64,000 nucleotides of DNA from Thalassobellus sediminis (lineage in GTDB: Bacteria > Bacteroidota > Bacteroidia > Flavobacteriales > Flavobacteriaceae). The notes beneath the pieces were generated by a model. The model saw only the letters and a program-made list of their open reading frames with translations, did no database searches and had not been told where the DNA came from. Position numbers and translations under genes: made by a program. The stretch lies in assembly GCF_044386045.1 (NCBI RefSeq), contig NZ_JBISCD010000040.1, positions 2,046,001 through 2,110,000 on the forward strand, given 5' to 3'. Below are positions 43,738 through 52,781 of this stretch, piece after piece. The stretch's first letter is position 1, and each line of letters starts with the position of its first letter.

Positions 43738-44979
43738 TTATGATTGTTTTTGTGCTGTTAATTCTGCAATTTTACAAATAACTTCAGTAGCTTTAATAAT
43801 ACTTTCTACTGGTACATATTCATAGCGTCCATGAAAATTATGGCCACCAGCAAATATATTAGGACAAGGTAACCCCATATAACTTAGTTGAGATCCGTCA
43901 GTACCACCACGAATAGCTTTAATTAAAGGCGTAATTCCTATTTGTTTCATAGCTTCTTCTGCAATATCAACAATATGCATAACAGGTTCTACTTTCTCTT
44001 TCATATTGTAATACTGATCTTTAATCTCAGTTACAATAACTTCTCTGCCATATTGAGAATTAAGCTCGTTGGTTAGTTTTGTCATTACTTCTTTTCTGGC
44101 TTCAAAATGACCTCTATCGTGATCACGAATAATATATTCTAAAGTCGTTTCTTCTACATCACCTTTAATGTTATGTAAATGGAAAAAACCTTCGTAACCT
44201 GTTGTATGTTCGGGTGTTTCCATACGAGGAAGCGAGTTTATAAACTCTTGAGCAATGTACATAGAGTTAATCATTTTTCCTTTAGCATAACCAGGGTGTA
44301 CAATTTTACCTTTCACTTTTACTACAGCTCCAGCAGCATTAAAATTTTCATATTCTAATTCACCTATCTGGCTACCATCCATAGTGTAAGCCCAATCGGC
44401 TCCAAATTTTTCAACATCAAACTTATGTGCACCTCTACCAATCTCTTCGTCTGGCGTAAAACCAACACGTATTTTCCCATGTTTAATTTCAGGATGATTA
44501 ACTAGGTATTCCATTGCCGATACGATTTCGCAAATACCTGCTTTGTCATCGGCTCCTAAAAGTGTAGTGCCATCAGTGGTTATTAAAGTTTGCCCTTTAT
44601 ATTGTAGTAAATCTTCAAAATAATCGGGCGATAGAATAATGTTTTCAGTGTCATTTAAAACAATATCTTTTCCATTGTAATTTTCAATAATTTGAGGTTT
44701 TACATTGGCGCCAGTAAAATCTGGAGAGGTATCAAAATGAGAAATAAAGCCAATTGTTGGTACGTCATGATTAACATTACTTGGTAGCGTTGCCATAATG
44801 TATGCATTTTCGTCAATATTTACTTCTTGTAAGCCAATAGCTTTAAGTTCTTCGGCCAGTTTATTAGCTAAATCCCATTGCTTATTTGTGCTAGGAGTTG
44901 TATTTGAATTTGGGTCAGATTCTGTGTCAACAGTAACGTAACTTATAAAGCGTTTTATAATGTGTTCTTTTGAAATCAT
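43738..44979 (-). CDS. pepT: Peptidase T (tripeptidase)
   Basis: A 413-residue M20B aminopeptidase that cleaves the N-terminal residue from tripeptides in the cytoplasm. Zinc ligands are seen in FISHFDTSPDFTGA near residue 79, GADDKAGICEIV near residue 141, DEEIGRGAHKFD near residue 174, and IRGGTDGSQLSYMGLP near residue 360 with HNFHGRYEYVP near residue 380 as the C-terminal set. The number and order of motifs match PepT. It heads a two-gene unit with the argE-like gene. Confidence 0.93.
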   Translation of the reverse strand: MISKEHIIKRFISYVTVDTESDPNSNTTPSTNKQWDLANKLAEELKAIGLQEVNIDENAYIMATLPSNVNHDVPTIGFISHFDTSPDFTGANVKPQIIENYNGKDIVLNDTENIILSPDYFEDLLQYKGQTLITTDGTTLLGADDKAGICEIVSAMEYLVNHPEIKHGKIRVGFTPDEEIGRGAHKFDVEKFGADWAYTMDGSQIGELEYENFNAAGAVVKVKGKIVHPGYAKGKMINSMYIAQEFINSLPRMETPEHTTGYEGFFHLHNIKGDVEETTLEYIIRDHDRGHFEARKEVMTKLTNELNSQYGREVIVTEIKDQYYNMKEKVEPVMHIVDIAEEAMKQIGITPLIKAIRGGTDGSQLSYMGLPCPNIFAGGHNFHGRYEYVPVESIIKATEVICKIAELTAQKQS

Positions 44980-45070
44980 TAATTATAAAAATTTAAGGGT
45001 TTGAGTGAATTAAATAAACACTCTAAATACGAACTCAAAAATACGACTAATAATTTTTTTGTCTTTTGAA

Positions 45071-45101
45071 TTGTTCATTTTTTTATTTAGAAGTACTTTT
45101 G
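45071..45101 (+). promoter_or_regulatory. pyrD promoter
   Basis: TTG (45071-45073), 20 bases, then TACTTTTG (45094-45101), a good Bacteroidota promoter. The ATG of pyrD is 15 bases downstream. Confidence 0.65.
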
Positions 45102-45116
45102 CACAAATAATACCAG

Positions 45117-46148
45117 ATGTATAAATTACTGTTAAGACCATTCTTTTTTCTTTTCGATCCAGAAAAAATTCACCATTTCACTTTTTCTTTAATAAAATTC
45201 ACTTGTAAAATCCCTGGTTTTTCTGCCATATTTAGAAGTTTATATGTGATTGATGATAAAAAGCTAGAACGTAAATTATTTGGGTTGACTTTTAAAAATC
45301 CTGTTGGATTAGCAGCAGGTTTCGATAAAAATGCAGTGCTTTATAATGAATTAGCAAATTTTGGATTTGGTTTTATAGAAATTGGTACTGTAACACCAAA
45401 AGCCCAAGCTGGAAATCCTAAAAAACGATTATTTCGTTTAAAAGATGATCAAGGTATTATAAACCGTATGGGGTTTAATAACGAAGGTGTTGAAACTGCA
45501 ATAACGCAATTAAAAAAGAATCAAGGCAAATTAATTATAGGAGGGAATATTGGTAAGAATACCGATACGAAGCCCGAAGATTATACTAAAGATTATTTAG
45601 AGTGTTTTAATGCATTGCATCCTTATGTAGATTATTTTGTGCTAAATGTAAGTTGTCCTAATGTTGGTAGTCATGCTAAATTAAATGATAAAGATTATTT
45701 AGAAGAATTAATTGGAGCTGTACAAAAAGCGAATACTACTTTTGAAAGTCAGAAACCTATTCTTTTAAAAATTGCTCCCGATTTAAATAACAATCAATTA
45801 GATGAAATTATTGAGTTAGTTTCAACTACAAATTTAGATGGTGTTATTGCAAGTAATACATCGACTGATAGAAGTGATTTAAAAGCCTCTAAAGAACAGC
45901 TTGAAAGTATTGGAAATGGTGGTTTAAGCGGAAAGCCTATAAGCAATAAAAGTACACAGGTTATTAAATACTTATCTGAAAAGAGTAAAAAAGCATTCCC
46001 AATTATTGGTGTTGGGGGCATTCATTCTGCAGAAGATGCTCTTGAAAAAATAGCTGCTGGTGCCGATTTAGTACAGGTTTATACTGGTTTTATTTATGAG
46101 GGACCTAGTTTGGTTAAAAAGATAAATAAAGCTGTCCTTAAATCTTAA
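45117..46148 (+). CDS. pyrD: Dihydroorotate dehydrogenase (quinone)
   Basis: Class 2, membrane-bound enzyme oxidising dihydroorotate to orotate with quinone in pyrimidine synthesis. The 343-residue length with the N-terminal amphipathic region (LLLRPFFFLFDPEKIHHF) fits class 2. Family markers are NPVGLAAGFDKNA near residue 62, IEIGTVTPKAQAGNPKKRLFR near 87 and the active-site base region NVSCPNVGS near residue 178, where class 2 has a serine. FMN phosphate binding is in the GVGGIHSAEDALEKIAAGADLVQVYTG end (near 300). Encoded alone. The dihydroorotase homolog in this window is far away and lacks active-site residues. Confidence 0.95.
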   Translation: MYKLLLRPFFFLFDPEKIHHFTFSLIKFTCKIPGFSAIFRSLYVIDDKKLERKLFGLTFKNPVGLAAGFDKNAVLYNELANFGFGFIEIGTVTPKAQAGNPKKRLFRLKDDQGIINRMGFNNEGVETAITQLKKNQGKLIIGGNIGKNTDTKPEDYTKDYLECFNALHPYVDYFVLNVSCPNVGSHAKLNDKDYLEELIGAVQKANTTFESQKPILLKIAPDLNNNQLDEIIELVSTTNLDGVIASNTSTDRSDLKASKEQLESIGNGGLSGKPISNKSTQVIKYLSEKSKKAFPIIGVGGIHSAEDALEKIAAGADLVQVYTGFIYEGPSLVKKINKAVLKS

Positions 46149-46154
46149 AAAGGT

Positions 46155-48086
46155 TTATTTTATAATCTTCTTTACTGTTTTAGAATGAGAATTACTAACA
46201 GTAAGCAAATAGGTTCCTGAAGATAAACTACTCACGTCAATAGGTTGTTTTGTTACTGTTCCTGTTAAAAACGTTTGACCATATACATCGGAAATACGAT
46301 ACTGAGTGATTTCACTTGGTGAATTGGTTGTAATATTTATTACACCATTTTTAACCGGGTTAGGAAATGCTTTAGCCTTTAGATTACTCGATATTGGTAC
46401 GTCTATAGTTTTAATAAAAATATTATCAATAGCAATATCAGCATCCCAACTATCACCACGAACCGCTCTAAATCTAACTTTTACAGTTTGATTTGTATAT
46501 GCCGATAAGTTTATTGTTTTAGATAAAAAATCATCACTTTGATTAGTTTGTTGGTTGCCATAAAGAGGGGCGATAATATCATTAACATAACCTGCTTCTG
46601 TAATTAAATCTATGTGTAATGCTCCCATATGTTCTCCAAACATATGGTATGAAAAGTCTAATGCAGAGTTTTCATTAACAACGTTTATACAAGGAGAAGT
46701 AAATTCTGCTACATCACCCGGTTTTGCTCCAGAAGCTTCTGCATATATATAGGTGTTGGATTTATTATTAGATAATTTTTGTAAAAGAGGACCTGTTTCA
46801 TTTGAAGCAGTTTCTCCTTTGTTTAATAACCAATTATATCCGTTTTCAGATGCATCTTTGATGGTCCAATTTAAATCGCTAAGCAAATTAGAATTTTCAA
46901 AATCTTCACTAAAATTTGTTGTTGATTCTCCAACTTTAATAAGTTTTGAAAATGTTTTTGTAATAGTTTTAGACTTGTTTGAAACAGTAAGAGTTACATC
47001 ATAAATGCCTTGAGTATAAGTATGGGTGATTTCTTTTGTGTTATAGTCTACAACGCCATCACTATCAATATCCCATTCCCATTTAGTTATATTGTCACAA
47101 TTACTTTTTAAGTTAACAGTGAGTGTATCATCACAAGTTTGAGAACTATCAACAGTAAAGTTTGCATTAAATGACTCGCAAGCTAAATAACTTTTTGTAG
47201 TCTGGTAAAAAGCGTACATACGTGCCAATTGCTGAGGGGTGAAATGATTTCTACAAGCTTTTCTAGAATACGACATGATATTTTCTGTGTCAGGCGTATA
47301 TTTCTCTCCATTAGCATCAGTTGTATTACCTGTGTATTCGCAAAAATTATTAATGTTAGCTGTTGATAATCCTGGATCTGCAGGTGTGTCACAAATACCA
47401 TCACCATCGGTATCACAATTACTTCCATCTACTAATTCAGTAGTGGTATCATTTGGACCATGAGTGTGTATTAATGAGAAAAAATGTCCCATTTCATGAA
47501 TTAAAGATGAATTGTTTTTAGCGCAATTATTATTTATTATAATAACATCTTTTCTGCCTTCGTTATCTGAGTATCCACAAATACTTTCATTGGAAGAATT
47601 TTTAATAGAATGAGTAAAATAAATATTTATAACTCCCGGGGAATTATATTTTTCTATTAAGTTTATTTCATCACCTTTTTTTATATGAACTATTTCATCA
47701 TTATTAATGTAGTTAATATTGTCACACAAAAAAAACGATATGAAAGCTTCAGCATAAGTAGCATTTAAATTATCAATAGCCTTATTAATTTCAGAATTAC
47801 TAATTCCACTTGAGCCATTAGTATATCTTAAAACATGTGCTTTAATTGGAATAGAATTAATAATTTTAGCATTACTGCTTTTATTATTAGTACTACTCAT
47901 TTTTTTTTGAAAAAAAGTTTGTTCGTATTCTTTAATTTGAGTTTTAATCCTTTTTAGGTATTCAAGTGATTTTTCTGAAGTAATAGTCCCACATGTTTTA
48001 GTTTCGATTTGAGAATACGAAAAATTGCAAAATACAATTAAAAGCGTTAGTAGGAATTTGGTAGTTATATATTTAAAAACATTCAT
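46155..48086 (-). CDS. M43-like metallopeptidase, T9SS cargo
   Basis: A 643-residue secreted protease. The order is a signal peptide, then a pappalysin-type (M43) domain with the zinc site His197-Glu-Met-Gly-His201 and third ligand His207, a PKD-like domain near 315-385 (VTLTVSNKSKTITKTFS), a CUB-like or MAM-like region, and a C-terminal type A sorting domain of type IX secretion (KAFPNPVKNGVINI, then SSGTYLLTV). The usual glycine in the motif HExxHxxGxxH is Ser204 here. Exported across the outer membrane and probably released or surface-bound. It may help digest proteins in the environment. Confidence 0.88.
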   Translation of the reverse strand: MNVFKYITTKFLLTLLIVFCNFSYSQIETKTCGTITSEKSLEYLKRIKTQIKEYEQTFFQKKMSSTNNKSSNAKIINSIPIKAHVLRYTNGSSGISNSEINKAIDNLNATYAEAFISFFLCDNINYINNDEIVHIKKGDEINLIEKYNSPGVINIYFTHSIKNSSNESICGYSDNEGRKDVIIINNNCAKNNSSLIHEMGHFFSLIHTHGPNDTTTELVDGSNCDTDGDGICDTPADPGLSTANINNFCEYTGNTTDANGEKYTPDTENIMSYSRKACRNHFTPQQLARMYAFYQTTKSYLACESFNANFTVDSSQTCDDTLTVNLKSNCDNITKWEWDIDSDGVVDYNTKEITHTYTQGIYDVTLTVSNKSKTITKTFSKLIKVGESTTNFSEDFENSNLLSDLNWTIKDASENGYNWLLNKGETASNETGPLLQKLSNNKSNTYIYAEASGAKPGDVAEFTSPCINVVNENSALDFSYHMFGEHMGALHIDLITEAGYVNDIIAPLYGNQQTNQSDDFLSKTINLSAYTNQTVKVRFRAVRGDSWDADIAIDNIFIKTIDVPISSNLKAKAFPNPVKNGVINITTNSPSEITQYRISDVYGQTFLTGTVTKQPIDVSSLSSGTYLLTVSNSHSKTVKKIIK

Positions 48087-48182
48087 TTGGGGAAAAACAT
48101 TTTTTAAATGTACCCGTTAATGAATTTTGTAAAAAATAAAAACGTTAAAGCGTAGGATTTTAACGCTAATATTGCATTTGTG

Positions 48183-49124
48183 TTAGTTAATAATAATTTT
48201 TTCAGTTTTAGAGTTGCCATTTTTAGCGTATAAACGAAGTAAATAAACACCTTTACTTAGTGAAGATAAATCAATTTCTAATTTATTTATTCTATTATTT
48301 ATAATAGTATTATTTACTAAACGTCCTAATATATTATAAATCTCAATAGCTTTTAAATTGACATTTTTAGTATTAGAAATAGTGAGTTTGTTTTTAGTAG
48401 GATTAGGAAAAATTTTGAAGCTTTCAACTGATTTAGATGACTGGATATTAAGTGTAGATGAATTATAAGTAAAAGTTAGTGTGCCAATTCTATTTGCATT
48501 AAAAGGAAGTATATTTGATAAACTAGTAATAACACCTTGAGGATTCGTTTCAGGGTTGCTTAAAGAGTATGTGTTCCCATCTTCAGTACCAGCATCGTAA
48601 GGATATAAATCGATGGTGAAAGTTTCTTTCCAGCCATTATTAATGTTAATGTTTCCAGATCTTAAATTTATACCATTAACACCTATAAACCAATCTGGAC
48701 TTGGTGCGATCATTGAAGCTAAAGTTATTAAAGAAAAATCTTCACTAACAGTTAGATTATTTATACTTATTGTGCCTTTTGCAGAACCTAACTCCGAACC
48801 AGATACGTACTGGTCGGCATCATTATTAGTATTTACTTCTGTTTGAAAAGTGCTTGTGCTTCCGGTTTCAGCGATTGATTTAATACCTGCGGAAGCAGTA
48901 CCATTTAACATAAAAAAAGTGTTTTCTGTTTTATGTGTTGCTCCAACTAATTGCGACCAATGGGCAGAACTAGGTAAATCAATAATACTAATACCTGTAG
49001 TAGGGTTGTTTATTTCAGATTCCCATAAACTTTCAAAAACAATATCATAGTTAGCTATACTTTGACTAAAAGCATAAGAGGAAAATAAAAGGAAAAAAAA
49101 CAGATTGCAAGTAAAAGTTTTCAT
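48183..49124 (-). CDS. Secreted protein with T9SS sorting domain
   Basis: A 313-residue secreted protein. After a signal peptide ending in AFSQS, residues 25-225 form a domain with no recognised enzyme motif, beta-rich, starting NYDIVFESLWESEINNP. A phrase like it (the spondin-type start of secreted adhesion proteins, with later PSPDWFIGVNGINL) suggests a spondin N-like domain. Residues 235-313 are the type A sorting signal (KIFPNPTKNKL, IYNILGRLV, LSKGVYLLRLY). It stands behind the M43-like gene in the same orientation, 96 bases apart. Confidence 0.82.
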   Translation of the reverse strand: MKTFTCNLFFFLLFSSYAFSQSIANYDIVFESLWESEINNPTTGISIIDLPSSAHWSQLVGATHKTENTFFMLNGTASAGIKSIAETGSTSTFQTEVNTNNDADQYVSGSELGSAKGTISINNLTVSEDFSLITLASMIAPSPDWFIGVNGINLRSGNININNGWKETFTIDLYPYDAGTEDGNTYSLSNPETNPQGVITSLSNILPFNANRIGTLTFTYNSSTLNIQSSKSVESFKIFPNPTKNKLTISNTKNVNLKAIEIYNILGRLVNNTIINNRINKLEIDLSSLSKGVYLLRLYAKNGNSKTEKIIIN

Positions 49125-49217
49125 GAAGTAAAATATGTTGATTTACATTTATGTCGTTAAACATAATTGCGTCTTACAAAATAATAGTATTTTTATTGCC
49201 ATATTTAGGAAGTATAC

Positions 49218-50081
49218 ATGACTAATCAAGTTAAAATTATTGAGTGCCCACGTGATGCTATGCAAGGAATTAAACAGTTCATTCCAACAGAGCAAAAAGT
49301 TCAATATATTCAGTCATTATTACGAGTAGGGTTTGATACAATTGATTTTGGAAGTTTTGTATCTCCTAAAGCCATTCCTCAAATGGTTGATACTGCCGAA
49401 GTATTATCTAAATTAGATTTAAGTAAAACCAAAAGTAAACTCTTAGCTATAGTTGCAAATACAAGAGGAGCAGAATCTGCTTCATTACACTCTGAGATAG
49501 AGTATTTGGGTTATCCGTTTTCAATATCTGAAAACTTCCAGATGCGTAATACGCATAAAACCATAGCGCAATCTGTAATAACGCTTTCTGAAATTTTAGA
49601 AATAGCTAATAATTCAAATAAAGAAGTTGTTGTTTATATATCTATGGGTTTTGGAAACCCGTATGGAGATCCTTGGAATGTTGATATAGTAGGAGAGTGG
49701 ACAGAAAAATTATCAAAAATGGGTGTTAAGATTCTATCGTTAAGCGATACCGTTGGAAATTCAAATCCAGAAAGTATCAATTATTTATTTTCAAACTTAA
49801 TTCCTTTATACTCCCACATAGAATTTGGTGCACATTTGCACACTACACCATCTTCTTGGTTTGAAAAAGTTGATGCAGCTTATAAGGCAGGTTGTTTACG
49901 ATTTGATGGAGCTATTCAAGGGTTTGGTGGGTGTCCCATGGCAAAAGATGAGTTAACTGGTAATATGCCAACAGAGAAATTATTATCCTATTTTACTTCT
50001 AAAAAAGAGAACAACCTTAATGCGCTTAGTTTTGAGAGTGCTTACAATGAAGCCTCTAAAATATTCTTAAATTATCATTAG
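49218..50081 (+). CDS. Hydroxymethylglutaryl-CoA lyase
   Basis: A 287-residue TIM-barrel enzyme of the HMG-CoA lyase family, cleaving HMG-CoA to acetyl-CoA and acetoacetate in leucine breakdown. The start IECPRDAMQGIKQFIP with the arginine and aspartate of the metal site, FGSFVSPKAIPQM near residue 44, YISMGFGNPYGDPW near residue 140, GAHLHTTPSSW near residue 204, and the catalytic cysteine in GFGGCPMAKDELTGNMPTE near residue 237 are all in place. The other leucine-degradation genes are not in the window. Encoded alone. Confidence 0.92.
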   Translation: MTNQVKIIECPRDAMQGIKQFIPTEQKVQYIQSLLRVGFDTIDFGSFVSPKAIPQMVDTAEVLSKLDLSKTKSKLLAIVANTRGAESASLHSEIEYLGYPFSISENFQMRNTHKTIAQSVITLSEILEIANNSNKEVVVYISMGFGNPYGDPWNVDIVGEWTEKLSKMGVKILSLSDTVGNSNPESINYLFSNLIPLYSHIEFGAHLHTTPSSWFEKVDAAYKAGCLRFDGAIQGFGGCPMAKDELTGNMPTEKLLSYFTSKKENNLNALSFESAYNEASKIFLNYH

Positions 50082-50157
50082 TTTTTCTGTTTAAACTACT
50101 TCAGACAGTTGTTTTGTATTTATTATACAGAATTATTTAAATTTAATCTAAATAAAA

Positions 50158-50188
50158 TTTGCCCAAGTAATTATGTGTTTTATATTTG
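50158..50188 (+). promoter_or_regulatory. Porin promoter
   Basis: TTTG (50158-50161), exactly 19 bases, then TATATTTG (50181-50188): the best match in the window to the Bacteroidota consensus TTTG-N19-TAnnTTTG. The ATG follows 63 bases further down. Confidence 0.8.
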
Positions 50189-50250
50189 CATCTTTAAAAC
50201 ATAAATTATTTATAATTAGTCTAAATAAAGACGATTAATTAAATCAACTA

Positions 50251-51429
50251 ATGAAAAAACTAGCCTTATTTATTTCAATTCTTGCATCATCTTTTATTAC
50301 AGCACAAACTGTTCAGGATTCGATAACTTTCGATCCTCAAAAACAATTAAATGCCGCACAACGTATTTTATCAGGAAATTATGGAAAAGCTGTAACAGTA
50401 GGAGCATATGGAGAATTAACTTATAATCAGCCAGAAAGCAATAATGGGGAATTAGATGTTCAACGATTGGTATTACTTTTTGGTTATAAGTTCAACGATA
50501 AAACACAATTTGTAACTGAGGTAGAATTTGAACATGTTGAAGAGGTTTTTATAGAACAAGCTTTTGTTAATTATGTAATAGCACCAAATGTTAGTTTACG
50601 TGGTGGTTTAATGTTAGTGCCTTTTGGAATTGTTAATGAATTTCATGAGCCAACCACTTTTAATGGTGTTGAAAGGCCTACTATAGATAATGTAATAATA
50701 CCTACTACTTGGAGAGAAATTGGTGTTGGTGTATCGGGTAGATTTAATGAAATTTCATTAGGATATCAAGCTTATGTATTTAATGGCTTTAAGTCTACTT
50801 CTTTTGATGGAGCAGGTGGTGTAAATGGTTATTTAAAAGGATCAAATGGATTACGTGGTGGTCGCCAAAAGGCCATTAAATCTACAGTAGATAGTCCAAC
50901 ACTTTCCTTAAAATTCGATTATTATGGAGTTCCAGGATTACGTTTAGGGCTTTCAGGTTATTTTGGAGACACACAAGCTGAAGATGATGTTGAAACTATT
51001 GATGGCGCTAATATTGGAATATCTATGATTGGTTTAGATGCTCGATATGCATATCAACGTTTTACAGCACGAGGGCAATATGTGCACGGATCATTATCTG
51101 GTACAGAAGCTTATAATACTTTAACAGGAAAAGATTTGGGAAGCGAATTACAAGGTTGGTATATAGAAGCAGCATATAATTTGTTACCTCAAGAAAAAAG
51201 TCAGCGTTTATTTGCCTTTGCAAGATATGAGCAATATGATACACATGCCAATACCGCTGGAAGTTTGTTAAGAAACGATGCTTATAATAGAAATGATTTA
51301 ACTACAGGGTTAAGTTATCATATAGCGCCAGGTGTAGTTTTTAAAGCAGATTATCAGTTTAGAGATAATGCAGTTTCTGGATCAGATGTTCAAAACAGAC
51401 TTAATTTTGGAATAGGAGTTTGGTTCTAA
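50251..51429 (+). CDS. Outer membrane porin
   Basis: A 392-residue outer membrane protein. A signal peptide (LALFISILASSFITAQT) is followed by a beta-barrel of about 16 strands with alternating hydrophobic residues, and the C-terminal aromatic end GIGVWF marks a barrel protein. Features such as VSLRGGLMLVPFGIVNEFHEP and the closing NRLNFGIGVWF suit the Bacteroidota porin family that includes putative phosphate or anion porins. Substrate unknown. It has a strong own promoter at 50158 and precedes an FMN-binding protein with which it may work, though about 240 bases separate them. Confidence 0.85.
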   Translation: MKKLALFISILASSFITAQTVQDSITFDPQKQLNAAQRILSGNYGKAVTVGAYGELTYNQPESNNGELDVQRLVLLFGYKFNDKTQFVTEVEFEHVEEVFIEQAFVNYVIAPNVSLRGGLMLVPFGIVNEFHEPTTFNGVERPTIDNVIIPTTWREIGVGVSGRFNEISLGYQAYVFNGFKSTSFDGAGGVNGYLKGSNGLRGGRQKAIKSTVDSPTLSLKFDYYGVPGLRLGLSGYFGDTQAEDDVETIDGANIGISMIGLDARYAYQRFTARGQYVHGSLSGTEAYNTLTGKDLGSELQGWYIEAAYNLLPQEKSQRLFAFARYEQYDTHANTAGSLLRNDAYNRNDLTTGLSYHIAPGVVFKADYQFRDNAVSGSDVQNRLNFGIGVWF

Positions 51430-51673
51430 GATAATTAGTGCGTTTCCCTATCGGATCGGGCTTTATTCGTTGATTAAAATTTAAAATTTTTGAACTCATG
51501 AATATATTTCTGCTGCAGTCGATTCCCAATAAAAAACCAATAGAGGATCAATAAAGCTTCAAATGAATATTCCCGATTTCTGTTTAATAAATTAGAATTG
51601 AAGACTTAATCCCTAAAGAAAGGAAACCAAACAACTTAGTTGTCAGAACAAGAAAAAATAATACTTTTGCAAT
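51430..51673. other. Intergenic stretch with worn repeat
   Basis: Bases 51440-51475 read GTGCGTTTCCCTATCGGATC and continue GGGCTTTATTCG, which resembles the left end of the repeat at 18931 (GCGTTACCC...GGGTC..GCTTTCCGC). The right half is not recognisable. The rest of the 244-base gap shows no gene. Confidence 0.45.
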
Positions 51674-52201
51674 ATGAGTTTTAAACATATTTTATTCCCG
51701 ATTATTACTTTTGTTTTGTTATCTTTTGGTTTACCAAAAAATGTACAAAAAAAGGTTGATAAAGAAATAAAAGAGATATTTACTATAGAATCGTTTAGTT
51801 TTAATGAGGTTGTTTTGTCTAATAAAATTGCGGATAGCTTACCTTCAAAATTCAACAATAGCAACTTGTTTAAAATAGAGTCTGAAAATCAACTTTTAGG
51901 TTATGCTTATTTGTCTCAAGCACCAAGTAAAACAGCCGAATTTGACTATTTAGTTTTACTAGATAAAGATTTAATTATAATAAAAACTAAAGTGCTTTTT
52001 TATAGAGAAGAATATGGTGGCGAAATAGGAAGTAAACGTTGGCTGAAACAATTTATAGGTAAAACTCATAATGATAGTTTAAGTTATAGCGATAATATAG
52101 TTGCCATTTCAGGAGCAACAATCTCAGTTCGTTCTATGACAAATGCTATGAATGATTTTCTTAAATCATTAAAAATATTGCACACTAAAAATATCCTGTA
52201 A
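51674..52201 (+). CDS. FMN-binding (flavinylated) protein
   Basis: A 175-residue exported protein with a hydrophobic N-terminus (FKHILFPIITFVLLSFGL) and an FMN-binding domain of the NqrC/RnfG type. The attachment motif SGAT lies at residues 146-149, so Thr149 is the likely site for covalent FMN bound by the ApbE flavin transferase. The segment KTKVLFYREEYGGEIGSKRW is typical of the domain. The next gene, a membrane protein, begins one base after this stop, so the two form a small membrane electron-transfer unit. Its electron donor and acceptor are unknown. Confidence 0.88.
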   Translation: MSFKHILFPIITFVLLSFGLPKNVQKKVDKEIKEIFTIESFSFNEVVLSNKIADSLPSKFNNSNLFKIESENQLLGYAYLSQAPSKTAEFDYLVLLDKDLIIIKTKVLFYREEYGGEIGSKRWLKQFIGKTHNDSLSYSDNIVAISGATISVRSMTNAMNDFLKSLKILHTKNIL

Positions 52202-52696
52202 ATGCAATTAAACGGACTTATACATACGTTACCAAAAGAAATTAAATTATTAATTGCTGCGTTTGTTATTGTATTAAGTGTCGGTTTTTATACAGGGTTA
52301 TTATTTGTTAGCGAAACTTCAACAGCAAATCCAAATGGTATTGAAGAGCAATATTTAGGAAACGAAGACGATGAAAATGCTCAGGTAATGCGCTTTAAAA
52401 AAAGTGATAAAGAAATGCTCACGTTGGTTCATAATCATATCTTATCCATGTCTATTATTTTCTTTTTATTAGGGCTTATTGTATCTACCACAAAGCTTAA
52501 TAATAAGTTAAAACTAATTTTAATAGTGGAGCCTTTTGCTTCCGTAATTCTTACTTTCGGAGGTCTTTATTTATTATGGACTGGTTTACTTTGGATGAAA
52601 TATATTGTTATGATTTCGGGTATATTAATGACGCTTACTTTTACTGTATCTATAGTTGTTATTTTAAGTCAACTTCTTCAGAAAAAGACAGTATAG
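52202..52696 (+). CDS. Membrane protein, partner of FMN-binding protein
   Basis: A 164-residue membrane protein with helices at about residues 15-36, 78-98, 103-125 and 134-156. A hydrophilic acidic stretch (NEDDENAQVMRFKKSDKEM) lies between the first two helices. Histidines in LVHNHILSMSIIFF could hold a haem or simply line a membrane core; not testable here. It begins one base after the FMN-binding gene and is surely co-transcribed. I do not recognise the family. Confidence 0.78.
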   Translation: MQLNGLIHTLPKEIKLLIAAFVIVLSVGFYTGLLFVSETSTANPNGIEEQYLGNEDDENAQVMRFKKSDKEMLTLVHNHILSMSIIFFLLGLIVSTTKLNNKLKLILIVEPFASVILTFGGLYLLWTGLLWMKYIVMISGILMTLTFTVSIVVILSQLLQKKTV

Positions 52697-52748
52697 ATTC
52701 TATAAAAAACTTAACAATTAATTATATATAAACAAGTCAATAAAATTG

Positions 52749-52756
52749 TATATTTG
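52749..52756 (+). promoter_or_regulatory. -7 promoter box of guaB
   Basis: TATATTTG matches TAnnTTTG, with a TTG-like -33 region around 52730 unclear. The ATG of guaB is about 25 bases downstream. Confidence 0.6.
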
Positions 52757-52781
52757 CACGCAATTATAATCTAATTGCAAC

